Below, one piece after another: positions 43,113 to 52,211 of a stretch of DNA of 64,000 nt. Source of the stretch: Parabacteroides massiliensis (GTDB taxonomy: Bacteria; Bacteroidota; Bacteroidia; Bacteroidales; Tannerellaceae); contig NZ_LT700189.1 of assembly GCF_900155425.1 (NCBI RefSeq), forward strand, positions 248,001-312,000, given 5' to 3'. A program made the position numbers and the translations under genes. Within the stretch, counting starts at the first letter, position 1; each line of letters begins with the position of its first letter. The notes under the pieces were generated by a model that had not been told where the DNA came from, searched no databases, and was given only the letters and a program-made list of their open reading frames with translations.

Positions 43113-44348
43113 ATGACAAAATACATCGCAATAATCATACTCTCGTTATTCATTTCTTGTACTTCTCAAAAAGAGAATAGCGACAAACGAATCATCCCTG
43201 TTGCCGAGGTCATCGGGACAGGTGAAATTTTGAACTTGAGCAACTGTGCCAAGTCTGTCAGGTATATTCCTTTGGAAACGAATGACACTACTTTAATTGC
43301 AGGTATCAGTAGTATCTATAAGTTGGGCGAAATGTTTCTTGTACAAGATTACCGGCGCGGAGCAACAAGCCAATGCTTCCTTTATGACAAGCATGGGAAA
43401 TATATCAGACAAATCGGGAAAAAAGGGCCAGGTCCTGATGAATATACGTTAATTAGATCGGTGGACGTACGTCCAAATACAAATACTATTTTCATGGACG
43501 TTAATACAAAATGTATGGAGTATGACACAAACGGTAACATGACAAAACATATCCGAATGCCGGAATGCCCGGACAAAATGACGATTTGGGAAAGTGTTCA
43601 AATAAATGATTCCATCTATCTATCCACATTAACCTCTTCCTTGCATCGTCATTACAAGGCCTTACTATTCAATATGGAAGGTAAAACAACCATGTTATAT
43701 CCGAATCATTTAGGACGGATAAAAAATGAAAGAGGATGGGGTTCTTCTGATGGTAAATATTACCGCTTCAAAGATCAAATCCGACTTTGGCGCAGTTGGG
43801 ATGACACGATCTTTACGATCAATAAAAAATTAGAACCGGAAGTTGCTTACATTTTTGACATGGGACCATACAAGGCTCCAATGGAATGGATGGAGTCTTA
43901 TAGAACAGATTATGACCGAACGAATTATGTATTTCCGTATGCTATAAAGGAATCGTCCAAGTATTTATTCCTGAATTTTCAATGCGGACAAAATGCACCC
44001 GAAAAATATGAATATGAAATAACATCCACAAGTCCGGGGATGCAACAAAAACGTACATTGGTCAACGTTGATGTATTTGGATTATTCAACAAAAGCACCG
44101 GAAAACTTACTCTGCTAAACCAGCCTGTCAAACATAAATATTTAGGCTTTCGCAACGACTTGGACGGCGGTCCTTGTTTTTGGCCAATATATATATCTCC
44201 TGATGAAGAGATGGTCACTTGGTTTTCTGCAGACAAATTTTTAGAGATATACGAAACCTTGCCAAACCCTTCACCGGAACTAAAGGCATTGGCGGAAAAA
44301 CTGATTCCGGACGACAATCCGGTGTTGATGATAGTTCAATTGAAATAG
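43113..44348 (+). CDS. Six-bladed beta-propeller lipoprotein
   Basis: 411 aa, signal MTKYIAIIILSLFISC. Family marks: KSVRYIPLETNDTTLI, GKKGPGPDEYTLI and the C-terminal IPDDNPVLMIVQLK. Last of the propellers, 104 bp before the exporter. The gap to the exporter (44349-44452) holds no gene I can support. Confidence 0.84.
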   Translation: MTKYIAIIILSLFISCTSQKENSDKRIIPVAEVIGTGEILNLSNCAKSVRYIPLETNDTTLIAGISSIYKLGEMFLVQDYRRGATSQCFLYDKHGKYIRQIGKKGPGPDEYTLIRSVDVRPNTNTIFMDVNTKCMEYDTNGNMTKHIRMPECPDKMTIWESVQINDSIYLSTLTSSLHRHYKALLFNMEGKTTMLYPNHLGRIKNERGWGSSDGKYYRFKDQIRLWRSWDDTIFTINKKLEPEVAYIFDMGPYKAPMEWMESYRTDYDRTNYVFPYAIKESSKYLFLNFQCGQNAPEKYEYEITSTSPGMQQKRTLVNVDVFGLFNKSTGKLTLLNQPVKHKYLGFRNDLDGGPCFWPIYISPDEEMVTWFSADKFLEIYETLPNPSPELKALAEKLIPDDNPVLMIVQLK

Positions 44349-44452
44349 GAAAACGATGGATCATTCATTGTTGTATGAAATCTATGATACGTCGAATTTT
44401 AATTTATCTAAAAAAATACCAGCAATAATTTTGTGTGCTATATAAAGAATGT

Positions 44453-46648
44453 ATGATAGACCTTTTCCCCCATTATCACCAACTCGAATCCGCTGATTGC
44501 GGTCCTTCGTGCCTCCGTATGATAGCGAAATATTACGGGCGGAGCTATTCTATCCAGTATCTTCGGGAACAGGCATTCATCACGCGCGAAGGGGTGTCGA
44601 TGTTGGGTATCAGTGATGCTGCCGAGCGGATCGGGTTCCGGACGATGGGGGTGAAGATTACGTTGGAGCAGCTCAGGACGGAAGTGCCTTTGCCTTGCGT
44701 TTTGCACTGGAACCAGAACCATTTCGTCGTATTATATAAGGTAAAGAACGGAAAATATTATATCGCCGATCCGGCTACCCAAAAACTGGTCTATGAGGAA
44801 TCAGAGTTGGCACGTTGCTGGTGTAGCACCGTGACGGAGGGAAAAGATACGGGAGCGGCATTGCTCTTCGAACCGGGACCTGACTTTTACGATCGCGAGG
44901 AGGAGGATACACGGGCAGGGAAAGGCTTGGCTTTTTTCTTCCGTTATCTGACTCCTTACCGGCGTGAACTGTTTCAGCTGGTATTAGGAATGCTGACGGC
45001 GAGCATCCTGCAACTGATCCTGCCGTTCCTGACGCAGAGCATGGTGGATACGGGTATCCGGGATGGTAATTTGAGTTTTATAACCTTGATATTGGTTGCG
45101 CAGCTGGTGATCTTTGTGGCCAAACTTTCCGTGGATTTTATCCGTAGCTGGATTTTGTTGCATATCAATACCCGGATCAATATCGCGTTGATCTCCGATT
45201 TTCTTGCCAAGCTGATGCGGTTGCCTTTGCATTTCTTCGATACGAAAATGGTGGGGGACATTATGCAGCGCATCGGTGACCATAACCGTATCGAGACGTT
45301 CATGACGGGTTCGTCCATCTCGACGCTTTTTTCGTTTGTCAATTTTATCGTGTTCGGGTTTGTGCTGGCGTATTATGACCTGACGATATTGGGTTTGTTT
45401 CTGGTCGGCAACGGGTTGTATGTGGCGTGGATATTGGCCTTTATGAAGTATCGGCGCGAACTGGATATAAAAAGGTTCGCACAGGCTGCGGGTGAACAGA
45501 GCAACCTTTTCCAGTTGGTGACGGGCATGCAAGAGATCAAGCTGAACAACTGCGAGACGGAGAAACGGTGGGAGTGGGAGCGCATCCAGGTGAAACTGTT
45601 CAAGATAAGTATCAAGGGCTTGGCCTTGCAACAATACCAACAGCTTGGGTCGGTGTTTTTTAATCAGATGACCAATATACTGATCTCCTTTTTGGCGGCC
45701 CGTGCTGTAGTTTCGGGTGAAATGACGTTGGGTATGATGATGTCGCTGACGTATATCGTAGGGCAGTTGACGGCTCCGATCGAGCAGTTCATCGGCTTCG
45801 CCCGTTCGTTTCAGGATGCGAAGATCAGTCTGGAGCGGCTCGGCGAGATCCACCAGAAGGAGGATGAGGAACAGACGCTTGCATTGAAAACGAACAGAAT
45901 CCCGGAAGAACGGACGCTCCGGGTGGAGGATGTGTGTTTCAGCTATGACGGGGCGGATCGGGATTATGTGTTGGAACATGTCAGCCTCGCGATCCCGCAG
46001 CACAAGGTGACAGCTGTGGTGGGGGCGAGCGGCAGCGGGAAGACGACGCTTGTCAAGTTGCTGCTTGGCTTTTATGAACCGAACAAAGGGGCAATCCGGG
46101 TGGGAAACGTCTTACTGAAGGATTTGAACCCGCATGTGTGGCGTGCGCATACGGGTTGCGTGATGCAGGATGGTTTCATCTTTTCGGACACGATCGCGCG
46201 TAACATAGCGGTGGGGGCTGAATCGATCGACAAGGATCGTCTGCTGCATGCTGTTACGGTAGCAAATATCCGGGAGTTCATCGACTCGCTGCCATTGGGC
46301 TACAACACGAAGATCGGCATGGAAGGGAACGGCGTGAGCCAGGGGCAGAGGCAGCGTATCCTGATCGCCCGTGCGGTGTACAAGGATCCGGAGTTTATCT
46401 TCCTGGATGAAGCGACAAATGCTTTGGATGCCAATAACGAGAAAGAGATTATGGAACATCTGCACCGGTTTTACCGGGGCCGCACGGTGGTCGTGGTGGC
46501 GCACCGGTTGAGCACGGTCAAGGATGCGGACAACATCGTCGTCTTGGATAAAGGTCGCGTAGCCGAGGAGGGGACGCACGAAGTGCTGACGGCCCGACGC
46601 GGGATATACTACGAATTAGTAAAGAACCAATTGGAGTTGGGCAATTAA
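44453..46648 (+). CDS. C39-peptidase-containing ABC exporter (PCAT)
   Basis: 731 aa from ATG 44453. Peptidase domain (about 1-140): catalytic Cys in SADCGPSCLRMIAK, His in WNQNHFVVLY and Asp in IADPATQ, all intact, so it should cleave GG leaders. Transmembrane domain about 160-440. Nucleotide-binding domain about 495-725: Walker A GASGSGKTT, signature GVSQGQRQRILIARA, Walker B FIFLDEAT, then VAHRLSTV. It is the natural processing and export protein for the precursors at 4840, 24339, 26152, 32700 and 34481. A broken copy is at 13531. Base composition is clearly more GC-rich than the array. Confidence 0.93.
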   Translation: MIDLFPHYHQLESADCGPSCLRMIAKYYGRSYSIQYLREQAFITREGVSMLGISDAAERIGFRTMGVKITLEQLRTEVPLPCVLHWNQNHFVVLYKVKNGKYYIADPATQKLVYEESELARCWCSTVTEGKDTGAALLFEPGPDFYDREEEDTRAGKGLAFFFRYLTPYRRELFQLVLGMLTASILQLILPFLTQSMVDTGIRDGNLSFITLILVAQLVIFVAKLSVDFIRSWILLHINTRINIALISDFLAKLMRLPLHFFDTKMVGDIMQRIGDHNRIETFMTGSSISTLFSFVNFIVFGFVLAYYDLTILGLFLVGNGLYVAWILAFMKYRRELDIKRFAQAAGEQSNLFQLVTGMQEIKLNNCETEKRWEWERIQVKLFKISIKGLALQQYQQLGSVFFNQMTNILISFLAARAVVSGEMTLGMMMSLTYIVGQLTAPIEQFIGFARSFQDAKISLERLGEIHQKEDEEQTLALKTNRIPEERTLRVEDVCFSYDGADRDYVLEHVSLAIPQHKVTAVVGASGSGKTTLVKLLLGFYEPNKGAIRVGNVLLKDLNPHVWRAHTGCVMQDGFIFSDTIARNIAVGAESIDKDRLLHAVTVANIREFIDSLPLGYNTKIGMEGNGVSQGQRQRILIARAVYKDPEFIFLDEATNALDANNEKEIMEHLHRFYRGRTVVVVAHRLSTVKDADNIVVLDKGRVAEEGTHEVLTARRGIYYELVKNQLELGN

Positions 46649-46665
46649 AAGAGGCTGATGCATAT

Positions 46666-47610
46666 ATGGAAACGGGAAAAGACATAGAGCTTCGCAGTGA
46701 AGCGGTGCAGGAAGTGATGGGGCATGTGCCGTCGCGGATCGTAAGGTGGGGAATCACGGTGTTGTTTGCCGTGGTGCTCATGCTTGTCGTGGGGAGTTTT
46801 TTCTTCCGTTATCCGGATGTGGTGGAGGCGGAGATGACGTTGACAAGCCGTAATCCGGTGACGGAAGTTGTGGCACGCACATCGGGCAGGGTGAGCAACC
46901 TGTATGTTGCCGACGGGCAGGAGGTGAAAGAGGGTTTGCCGTTGGCGGTGGTAGAGAACACGGCGGTGACGGAAGATGTGTTTCGGTTGAAGAAGCTGTT
47001 GGCGCGTTATGCCGGGGAACCGGAGCGGCTGGGCTATTACCTGCTGCAGGATGTCTGGCGGCTGGGGGATATCCAGTCTGCCTATACGGCTTTGGCGTCG
47101 AAAGATCCGGCATCGCGGGATTTCCGGGCTATGTTGGGGCAGTTGCTGGCAGCGGTGAGACGTTGGGAGATGGATTATTGCATCGAGGCCTCGGCGTCGG
47201 GGCGTGTACAGTTGTTGCGGCAGGGATACCCGAACCTGTATGTGCAGGGTGGCGACCTGTTTGCGCGGATCGTGCCGGAAGATCCCGGCGAATGGATCGG
47301 GCTGGCATCGATGCCGGTCGCGAGTTCGGGAAAGGTACGGAAAGGACAGCGTGTGATCGTCCGTTTCAGTAATTTCCCGGATCAAGAGTTCGGTATCGTG
47401 GAGGGGCGTGTGTCGTCGGTCTCGATGGTCCCGTTGGAAGACAATTACAGGGTGGAGATTGCCTTCCCCGGCGGACTGACCACCAATTACGGAATCTGTC
47501 TTCCTGTGATGCAGGAAATGAAAGCCACGGCCGGAATCGTAACAGAAGAATTACGTCTGATAGAGCGTCTCTTCCAACCACTGAAAAAGATCTTGCGGGA
47601 AGGAATGTAA
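46666..47610 (+). CDS. HlyD-type periplasmic adaptor, compact form
   Basis: 314 aa. A single transmembrane helix at about 28-48, a lipoyl-type half motif SGRVSNLYVADGQEVKEGLP (about 73-92), a very short middle region, and a beta-barrel region ending in a membrane-proximal segment (GLTTNYGICLPVMQEMKATA). Typical adaptors are 380-480 aa with a long coiled-coil hairpin that is largely missing here. It follows the exporter by 17 bp and should link it to an outer-membrane channel, which is not encoded in this window. Confidence 0.85.
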   Translation: METGKDIELRSEAVQEVMGHVPSRIVRWGITVLFAVVLMLVVGSFFFRYPDVVEAEMTLTSRNPVTEVVARTSGRVSNLYVADGQEVKEGLPLAVVENTAVTEDVFRLKKLLARYAGEPERLGYYLLQDVWRLGDIQSAYTALASKDPASRDFRAMLGQLLAAVRRWEMDYCIEASASGRVQLLRQGYPNLYVQGGDLFARIVPEDPGEWIGLASMPVASSGKVRKGQRVIVRFSNFPDQEFGIVEGRVSSVSMVPLEDNYRVEIAFPGGLTTNYGICLPVMQEMKATAGIVTEELRLIERLFQPLKKILREGM

Positions 47611-47659
47611 GTGGTTTTCCGGGCGCGAGGGAACAATTTTCCCCCTCCGGAAATTGTAT

Positions 47660-48124
47660 ATGAAAGAAGAATTGGTTGCGTTGTTCGGCGGCGCAAAACC
47701 TACCGTCCGTTTGTATCATGAGTTATTGAAGTGTATGCCTCTTGAGGAAAGGGGCATTTTTTTTGACCGTACGTTCGGGCTTGCCCTGTCGGGTTGGATG
47801 GATCTGACGCTGTCTTACCGCTTGTTTTTAATACGCTTGATCAAGAAAAACCGTCAGCCGTTTGTTGATTATATCCGGCAAAAGACGGTGCTCGGTGAGT
47901 TTTTGTATGAGATGGACGAGTTAAATCTGTTCTTGAAGGTGCTTAATTTGTTGGTAGATCCGTATAAAAATCATAAATCATCGTATACGGAAATTTCTTT
48001 TTCTCTTTTACTCGTTTTTGATATAGGTTTGTCTGTCAAGTATTTGTCCGACAAAATCCGGTATGCCCGGATGGATTCGTTTGATTTTGCCGATCTGATG
48101 GAGAAAAGCAGTGAGATGGAGTGA
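47660..48124 (+). CDS. Unrecognised 154-aa protein after the exporter operon
   Basis: MKEELVALFGGAKPTVRLYH at the start, then a mostly helical protein with many Leu, Asp and Lys residues and no signal peptide or clear membrane helix. It lies 49 bp after the HlyD gene on the same strand and may share its transcript. I do not recognise the family. Helix-rich content and position would allow a peptide-specific chaperone or docking role, but nothing in the sequence shows it. Confidence 0.6.
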   Translation: MKEELVALFGGAKPTVRLYHELLKCMPLEERGIFFDRTFGLALSGWMDLTLSYRLFLIRLIKKNRQPFVDYIRQKTVLGEFLYEMDELNLFLKVLNLLVDPYKNHKSSYTEISFSLLLVFDIGLSVKYLSDKIRYARMDSFDFADLMEKSSEME

Positions 48125-48229
48125 TAGAACGATGGTTTATTTTGTATGATCATGCCATCCAGGTCACATACCTGTAAATCATCATTTATACATCCGTCTC
48201 ACTGCTTTTTTAACGGTTTGCGGGTACTC

Positions 48230-48237
48230 TATCTTTG
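48230..48237 (+). promoter_or_regulatory. -7 element upstream of the HU-like gene
   Basis: TATCTTTG, a perfect TAnnTTTG, 46 bp before the ATG at 48284, with a T-rich stretch about 20 bp upstream in the -33 position. It separates the HU module from the exporter genes. Confidence 0.65.
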
Positions 48238-48283
48238 CAATGTGATCAAAAACAAATTATTAATCATTTAAAAATTAAAGATT

Positions 48284-48730
48284 ATGGCTCTGAAGTACAA
48301 ATTGGTTCAGAAAAGAAATTTAGGCAAGGATCAGGAAGAAAATCCTGAAAAGGTGTATGCACAGATGGTCAGTGGTGACTTGGTGACGTTTGAAGAACTG
48401 ATCGAAGAAGTAGGTGACAGCACTGTTGCCGGTAGTGCCGGTGTAAAGGCTGTATTGGACCGTCTGAATGTTGTTATGGCACGTCATTTGCGTAACGGAC
48501 GCCGTGTGAATGTGGGTGAATTGGGAACTTTTCGTCTGAATTTCGGTTCGCAGGGTGTTGTCGGTTCCGATAATTTTAATACAGGGTTGATCCGTGAGCC
48601 CCGTGTACGTTTCCTACCGGGTAAGGCATTGCGCACCATGAAAAGCCTTACAAATTTCGAACGAATCGTGACGGAGGCCTCCGGATCGACTCCCGATGAG
48701 GGAGAGGAAGAAAGACCGGGGGAACTTTAG
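48284..48730 (+). CDS. HU-family DNA-binding protein (HU-HIG type)
   Basis: 148 aa. Residues about 1-125 form the Bacteroidetes HU-related domain (TIGR01201/PF18291): KYKLVQKRNLGKDQEENPEK, then TFEELIEEVGDSTVAGSAGV and RNGRRVNVGELGTFRLNFGS. An acidic tail follows (EGEEERPGEL). It binds DNA and usually heads a small operon with a membrane protein and an M15-type cell-wall hydrolase, as here. Confidence 0.9.
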   Translation: MALKYKLVQKRNLGKDQEENPEKVYAQMVSGDLVTFEELIEEVGDSTVAGSAGVKAVLDRLNVVMARHLRNGRRVNVGELGTFRLNFGSQGVVGSDNFNTGLIREPRVRFLPGKALRTMKSLTNFERIVTEASGSTPDEGEEERPGEL

Positions 48731-48770
48731 AATTGACAATCGGTAAATCATAAATCTCAAATCATAAATC

Positions 48771-48968
48771 ATGAAGAGATTGACGGTTCAGCTGACAATG
48801 GCAGTCCTGCTCACAATGAGCGGGATTGTTCTTCTCTTTTGCGGATTCTGGATCGATCCGAGGGGAGAGGTGGATAACAGTGTGTTGGTAGCTTTTGGGG
48901 AGATCAGCACGTTTGCGGGGGCGCTTTTTGGGGTGGACTACTCTTATAAATTGAGAATCAAGAATTAA
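48771..48968 (+). CDS. Small two-helix membrane protein, holin-like position
   Basis: 65 aa with one strong hydrophobic helix (VQLTMAVLLTMSGIVLLFCG, about 5-24) and a second weaker one (VAFGEISTFAGALFGV, about 40-56). It lies between the HU-like protein and the M15 peptidase, the position held by small membrane proteins in phage-derived lysis-like modules of Bacteroidales. Function is inferred from position only. Confidence 0.7.
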   Translation: MKRLTVQLTMAVLLTMSGIVLLFCGFWIDPRGEVDNSVLVAFGEISTFAGALFGVDYSYKLRIKN

Positions 48969-48984
48969 AAAAGTGAAGAGAAAA

Positions 48985-49821
48985 ATGAGAGACGAGAAAT
49001 TAAGTGAACATTTCAGATTGGAAGAGATGTGTTATAGCAGGACTGCGATAGAAAAAGGAATTGGGAATATACCGGGAGAAGAGGCTCTTGCGGCGTTGAA
49101 ATATCTGGTTACGGGGTTGTTGGAGCCGTTGCGGAAGTTATATGGCAAGCCGGTCGGGGTGACAAGCGGGTATCGTAGCGAGGAGGTCAACCGGTTGGTG
49201 GGAGGTGTACCCGGCAGCCAGCATACGAAAGGGGAGGCTGCCGATTGTTATGTCCCTGATGTGGCGGAACTATTGGCTGTCTTACGGCTGTCGGAGCTTG
49301 AGTTTGACCAGGCGATCTTTTACCGGAAACGGAATTTCCTCCATTTGTCGTTAAAGAAAACCGGTAAAAACAGAATGCAGGTGCTTTTACGTCTTTTGGT
49401 ACTGGTATTCCTGTTGTCAGGATGTGGGCTGAGCAGGCAGAACCATCGGCTGGAATCGGCAGCCAGTTTGGAGAGTGTCCGTTTGTCTGACAGGAAGATA
49501 GGGATGTTGAAAAAGGATATCCGCCTGACCGATACGGTTGCCTGGAATTTGCAACGGATTGTTTATTTCGCTCCTGACAGTACGGGAAAGCAATATACGG
49601 AATCTGTCACGACATTTCAAATGGATCGCAGCCGGCAGCTTGCCGATACCGGGGAGATCGTGGCATACCGGCAAACGGACTATACCGGCCGTCATAAGGA
49701 GGAAACACTTAGCCGGACGGAGACCCGCCGGATAACCCGTTCACCGGGCTGTTTTTTCTTTGTGATTGTTTTTTTATTCGTCTTGAGTTTCTTTCTTTAT
49801 AAAAGATTGAAGTCCGGATAA
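48985..49821 (+). CDS. M15_3-type peptidase fused to a lipoprotein-like domain
   Basis: 278 aa from ATG 48985; a GTG at 48973 adds four residues. Residues 1-125 are a peptidase M15_3 domain: SEHFRLEEMCYSRTAIEKGI, VTSGYRSEEVNRLVGG, SQHTKGEAADCYV with the zinc His and Asp, and FLHLSLK with the second His. From Met131 (ATG 49375) a lipoprotein signal appears (MQVLLRLLVLVFLLSGCGLS), then a charged region and a C-terminal helix (CFFFVIVFLFVLSFFLYKRL). The two halves are one open frame here but are normally separate genes; the second half may also be translated from its own ATG. Confidence 0.8.
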   Translation: MRDEKLSEHFRLEEMCYSRTAIEKGIGNIPGEEALAALKYLVTGLLEPLRKLYGKPVGVTSGYRSEEVNRLVGGVPGSQHTKGEAADCYVPDVAELLAVLRLSELEFDQAIFYRKRNFLHLSLKKTGKNRMQVLLRLLVLVFLLSGCGLSRQNHRLESAASLESVRLSDRKIGMLKKDIRLTDTVAWNLQRIVYFAPDSTGKQYTESVTTFQMDRSRQLADTGEIVAYRQTDYTGRHKEETLSRTETRRITRSPGCFFFVIVFLFVLSFFLYKRLKSG

Positions 49822-49866
49822 TGCAATAAAAAGGTATTTCTCTCCGTATAAATCCGTATAAAATAG

Positions 49867-49874
49867 TAATTTTG
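49867..49874 (+). promoter_or_regulatory. -7 element upstream of the CHU_C protein gene
   Basis: TAATTTTG, matching TAnnTTTG, 15 bp before the ATG at 49890. Confidence 0.6.
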
Positions 49875-49889
49875 TAAGCTAATTAAGTT

Positions 49890-51245
49890 ATGTATATGCT
49901 AAGAACGGAAATTAGGAAATTGGGCGGATTGATTTGTTTCTTGTTTGTGGTGTTGGCCATTCAGGCACAGCAATATACGGTGACAGGAGGAAACGGGGTT
50001 CCTTATTTGTTGGAAAACCAGGGGAATCGCATACGAGTCTATCTGGTGTATGGGATGGATAATGTGGAGATTAGCTATACGTCTTCGTCTGCCAATCATC
50101 AATGGTACAGGTATAAGCAAAAGGCATTGGACCGGCAACCGGTTTCGTGTGAACAGAACGGGATGACATCTGTTATCCGGAATATAGAGGATGGAACCGG
50201 ATATTATGTGGAGGATCCGGCTTCCGGTTTGAATGGTTGGTATGTGTGGATCATCGATTATAGCAAATATGCTTTTAATGTCGAGAGTGTTACAGTCAAA
50301 GGAAATTGTGACGGATTTTGGCTGGAAGGTTCTCCGGCTGTCCCGGCCATGTATTATTATACTCCGTCGGGAAGCCGGCTGGCAGTGAAGCGGGAATTCG
50401 ATGTCGCTTATCAAACATTGGAATGGTCTGAAGAAAACAAGTATTTTTCACCGAAGAATGTGCAAAGAACATTGACGGAAGGTCCTTATTCGGTAAAAAT
50501 AAACGATGCCAATACAATCCCGTTGTGCGATACGGAGGTCACGCTTTCCGGCGATCAGTTTGCGAAACATTTCGGGTTGGAGAAATCGATCACTTCGGAG
50601 ACCTATCAGGCGGTGGCTGTCGAAGTGCATGTCGATACGACGTTCATGATGGATAATGCGGAGAATATGACAGCCGGAGACGGAGAATATCTTTCCGCTC
50701 CGGTAACGGTCACATTCCGGGCGTATGCCAATGATCCGGTAGCAACACTGTATACTTGGAAGATATATAGGAGCGATCAGGAAAACGGAGCCGAGAATCC
50801 GCTGGTGGAATACAGGGATGAGGAGGTCGATTATACATTTACGGAGAAGGGCGATTATACGGCGGTTGCGACTGTCAGCAACGCGACGGGAGAATGCGAG
50901 GCGGTTTCCAATTCGATTGAAATCAAGGTTGCCGAATCGGAGCTGCAGATCCCGAACGCTTTCTCGCCCGGAACGACGCCCGGCATCAATGATGAGTTTC
51001 GCGTCGCCTACAAATCGCTTGTGACCTATAAGTGCTGGATATTCAACCGATGGGGGGTGCAGATGTATCATTCTACGAATCCGGCTGAAGGATGGGATGG
51101 TAAAAAAGGTGGAAAATATGTTGCTCCCGGTGTCTATTTTTATGTGATAGATGCGGTGGGATCGGATGGTATTAAATATAATAAAAAAGGTTCTATAAAT
51201 ATTCTTAGACCCAAGAAAATTGATGATGAAATTATTGAGCAGTAA
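49890..51245 (+). CDS. Secreted protein with PKD-like and CHU_C (T9SS type B) domains
   Basis: 451 aa (ATG 49896 is an alternative start). Signal peptide GGLICFLFVVLAIQA. A PKD-like domain lies at about 255-350 (TFRAYANDPVATLYTWKIYR, then VATVSNATGECEAVSN). The C-terminus has the gliding-associated CHU_C sorting domain (IPNAFSPGTTPGINDEFRVA, then FNRWGVQMYH and APGVYFYVIDA), which directs type IX secretion to the cell surface. It ends 20 bases into the lytic transglycosylase gene, so the two are likely translationally coupled. Confidence 0.87.
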   Translation: MYMLRTEIRKLGGLICFLFVVLAIQAQQYTVTGGNGVPYLLENQGNRIRVYLVYGMDNVEISYTSSSANHQWYRYKQKALDRQPVSCEQNGMTSVIRNIEDGTGYYVEDPASGLNGWYVWIIDYSKYAFNVESVTVKGNCDGFWLEGSPAVPAMYYYTPSGSRLAVKREFDVAYQTLEWSEENKYFSPKNVQRTLTEGPYSVKINDANTIPLCDTEVTLSGDQFAKHFGLEKSITSETYQAVAVEVHVDTTFMMDNAENMTAGDGEYLSAPVTVTFRAYANDPVATLYTWKIYRSDQENGAENPLVEYRDEEVDYTFTEKGDYTAVATVSNATGECEAVSNSIEIKVAESELQIPNAFSPGTTPGINDEFRVAYKSLVTYKCWIFNRWGVQMYHSTNPAEGWDGKKGGKYVAPGVYFYVIDAVGSDGIKYNKKGSINILRPKKIDDEIIEQ

Positions 51246-52200
51246 CAATATTGCCGGTTTTGTGGTGGGAAGCGCTGTGTGTCTGACTGCCTGCCTTTCC
51301 ATCGGTTCGAGTGATTCGGAGAAAGTGAAAGACCAACGTCCGGTCGTTTCATCGGTGACCATGTCGCCGGATATACCTTCTTCCGCCTCTTTTTGCGGAA
51401 AGGATATCGATTTGACACGTTATAATATGCATGAGGGTTTTGACCGGGAATTGAGTAGTTTTACCTATTTCCATTCTACCTCCATGCTGCTGATCAAGCG
51501 GGCAAACCGCTATTTCCCGATAATCGAACCGATCCTGAAAGCCAATGGTATTCCGGACGACTTCAAGTATCTGGCGGTAATCGAGAGCCATCTTGATCCG
51601 CGTGTCTCATCGCCTGCGCGGGCAGTAGGGACCTGGCAATTGTTGGAAGGTACGGCACGTCAGTACGGGTTGACGATAACACCTACGGTTGACGAGCGTT
51701 GCGACGTGGCAAAGGCAACTGAGGCTGCCTGCCGTTATCTGAAAGCAGCCTATGAAAAATATGGGGATTGGGCAATGGTCGCATCTTCCTATAATGCCGG
51801 TATGGGACGTATATCGGGAGAGCTTGTCAAGCAGGATGCGGACAATTCGTTCGATCTCTGGCTGGTGGAGGAGACTACGCGCTATGTCTATCGGATCATG
51901 GCTATCAAGCAGATATTTGAAGCTCCCTATAAATATGGCTTCGTGTTGAGGGCGCAGGATTTGTATAAACCGATCGAGTGCGAGAGAGTTTCCGTCTCGA
52001 CGGATATTCAGGAATTGTCCGATTTTGCCAAGAAGAATGGCATCACCTATGCCGATCTGAAGCGTTTTAATCCCTGGTTACGCGATCGTAAATTGCTGAC
52101 GGGGGGAAAAACATATACGATCCGGATACCGAAAGAATCTGACATGTATTATAAAACGCCTAACACCTATGTGCATAATCCGGCCTGGGTGGTGAAATAA
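51223..52200 (+). CDS. Lytic transglycosylase (SLT domain, MltD-like) lipoprotein
   Basis: About 325 aa from ATG 51223 or 51226. Signal GFVVGSAVCLTACLS with a lipobox Cys. SLT domain: LAVIESHLDPRVSSPARAVG with catalytic Glu in IESH, then GTWQLLEGTARQYGL and ASSYNAGMGRISG. The C-terminal part (about 255-310) resembles a LysM-like segment (LSDFAKKNGITYADLKRFNP). Cleaves peptidoglycan glycan strands. Overlaps the preceding CHU_C gene by 23 bp and lies 11 bp before uvrA. Confidence 0.88.
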   Translation: MMKLLSSNNIAGFVVGSAVCLTACLSIGSSDSEKVKDQRPVVSSVTMSPDIPSSASFCGKDIDLTRYNMHEGFDRELSSFTYFHSTSMLLIKRANRYFPIIEPILKANGIPDDFKYLAVIESHLDPRVSSPARAVGTWQLLEGTARQYGLTITPTVDERCDVAKATEAACRYLKAAYEKYGDWAMVASSYNAGMGRISGELVKQDADNSFDLWLVEETTRYVYRIMAIKQIFEAPYKYGFVLRAQDLYKPIECERVSVSTDIQELSDFAKKNGITYADLKRFNPWLRDRKLLTGGKTYTIRIPKESDMYYKTPNTYVHNPAWVVK

Positions 52201-52211
52201 GAAAACTGAAA

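Noticed and set aside
20946..44348. Propeller genes as SusD/SusC-type polysaccharide utilisation genes
   Set aside because: No SusC/SusD pair, glycoside hydrolase or sulfatase lies nearby, and the sequences carry the GQGPGEY and EEDNPILL marks of the six-bladed propeller family.
44984..46003. Long minus-strand open frame opposite the exporter
   Set aside because: It is an antisense frame of a well-conserved ABC exporter with no recognisable domain, typical of GC-rich coding sequence.
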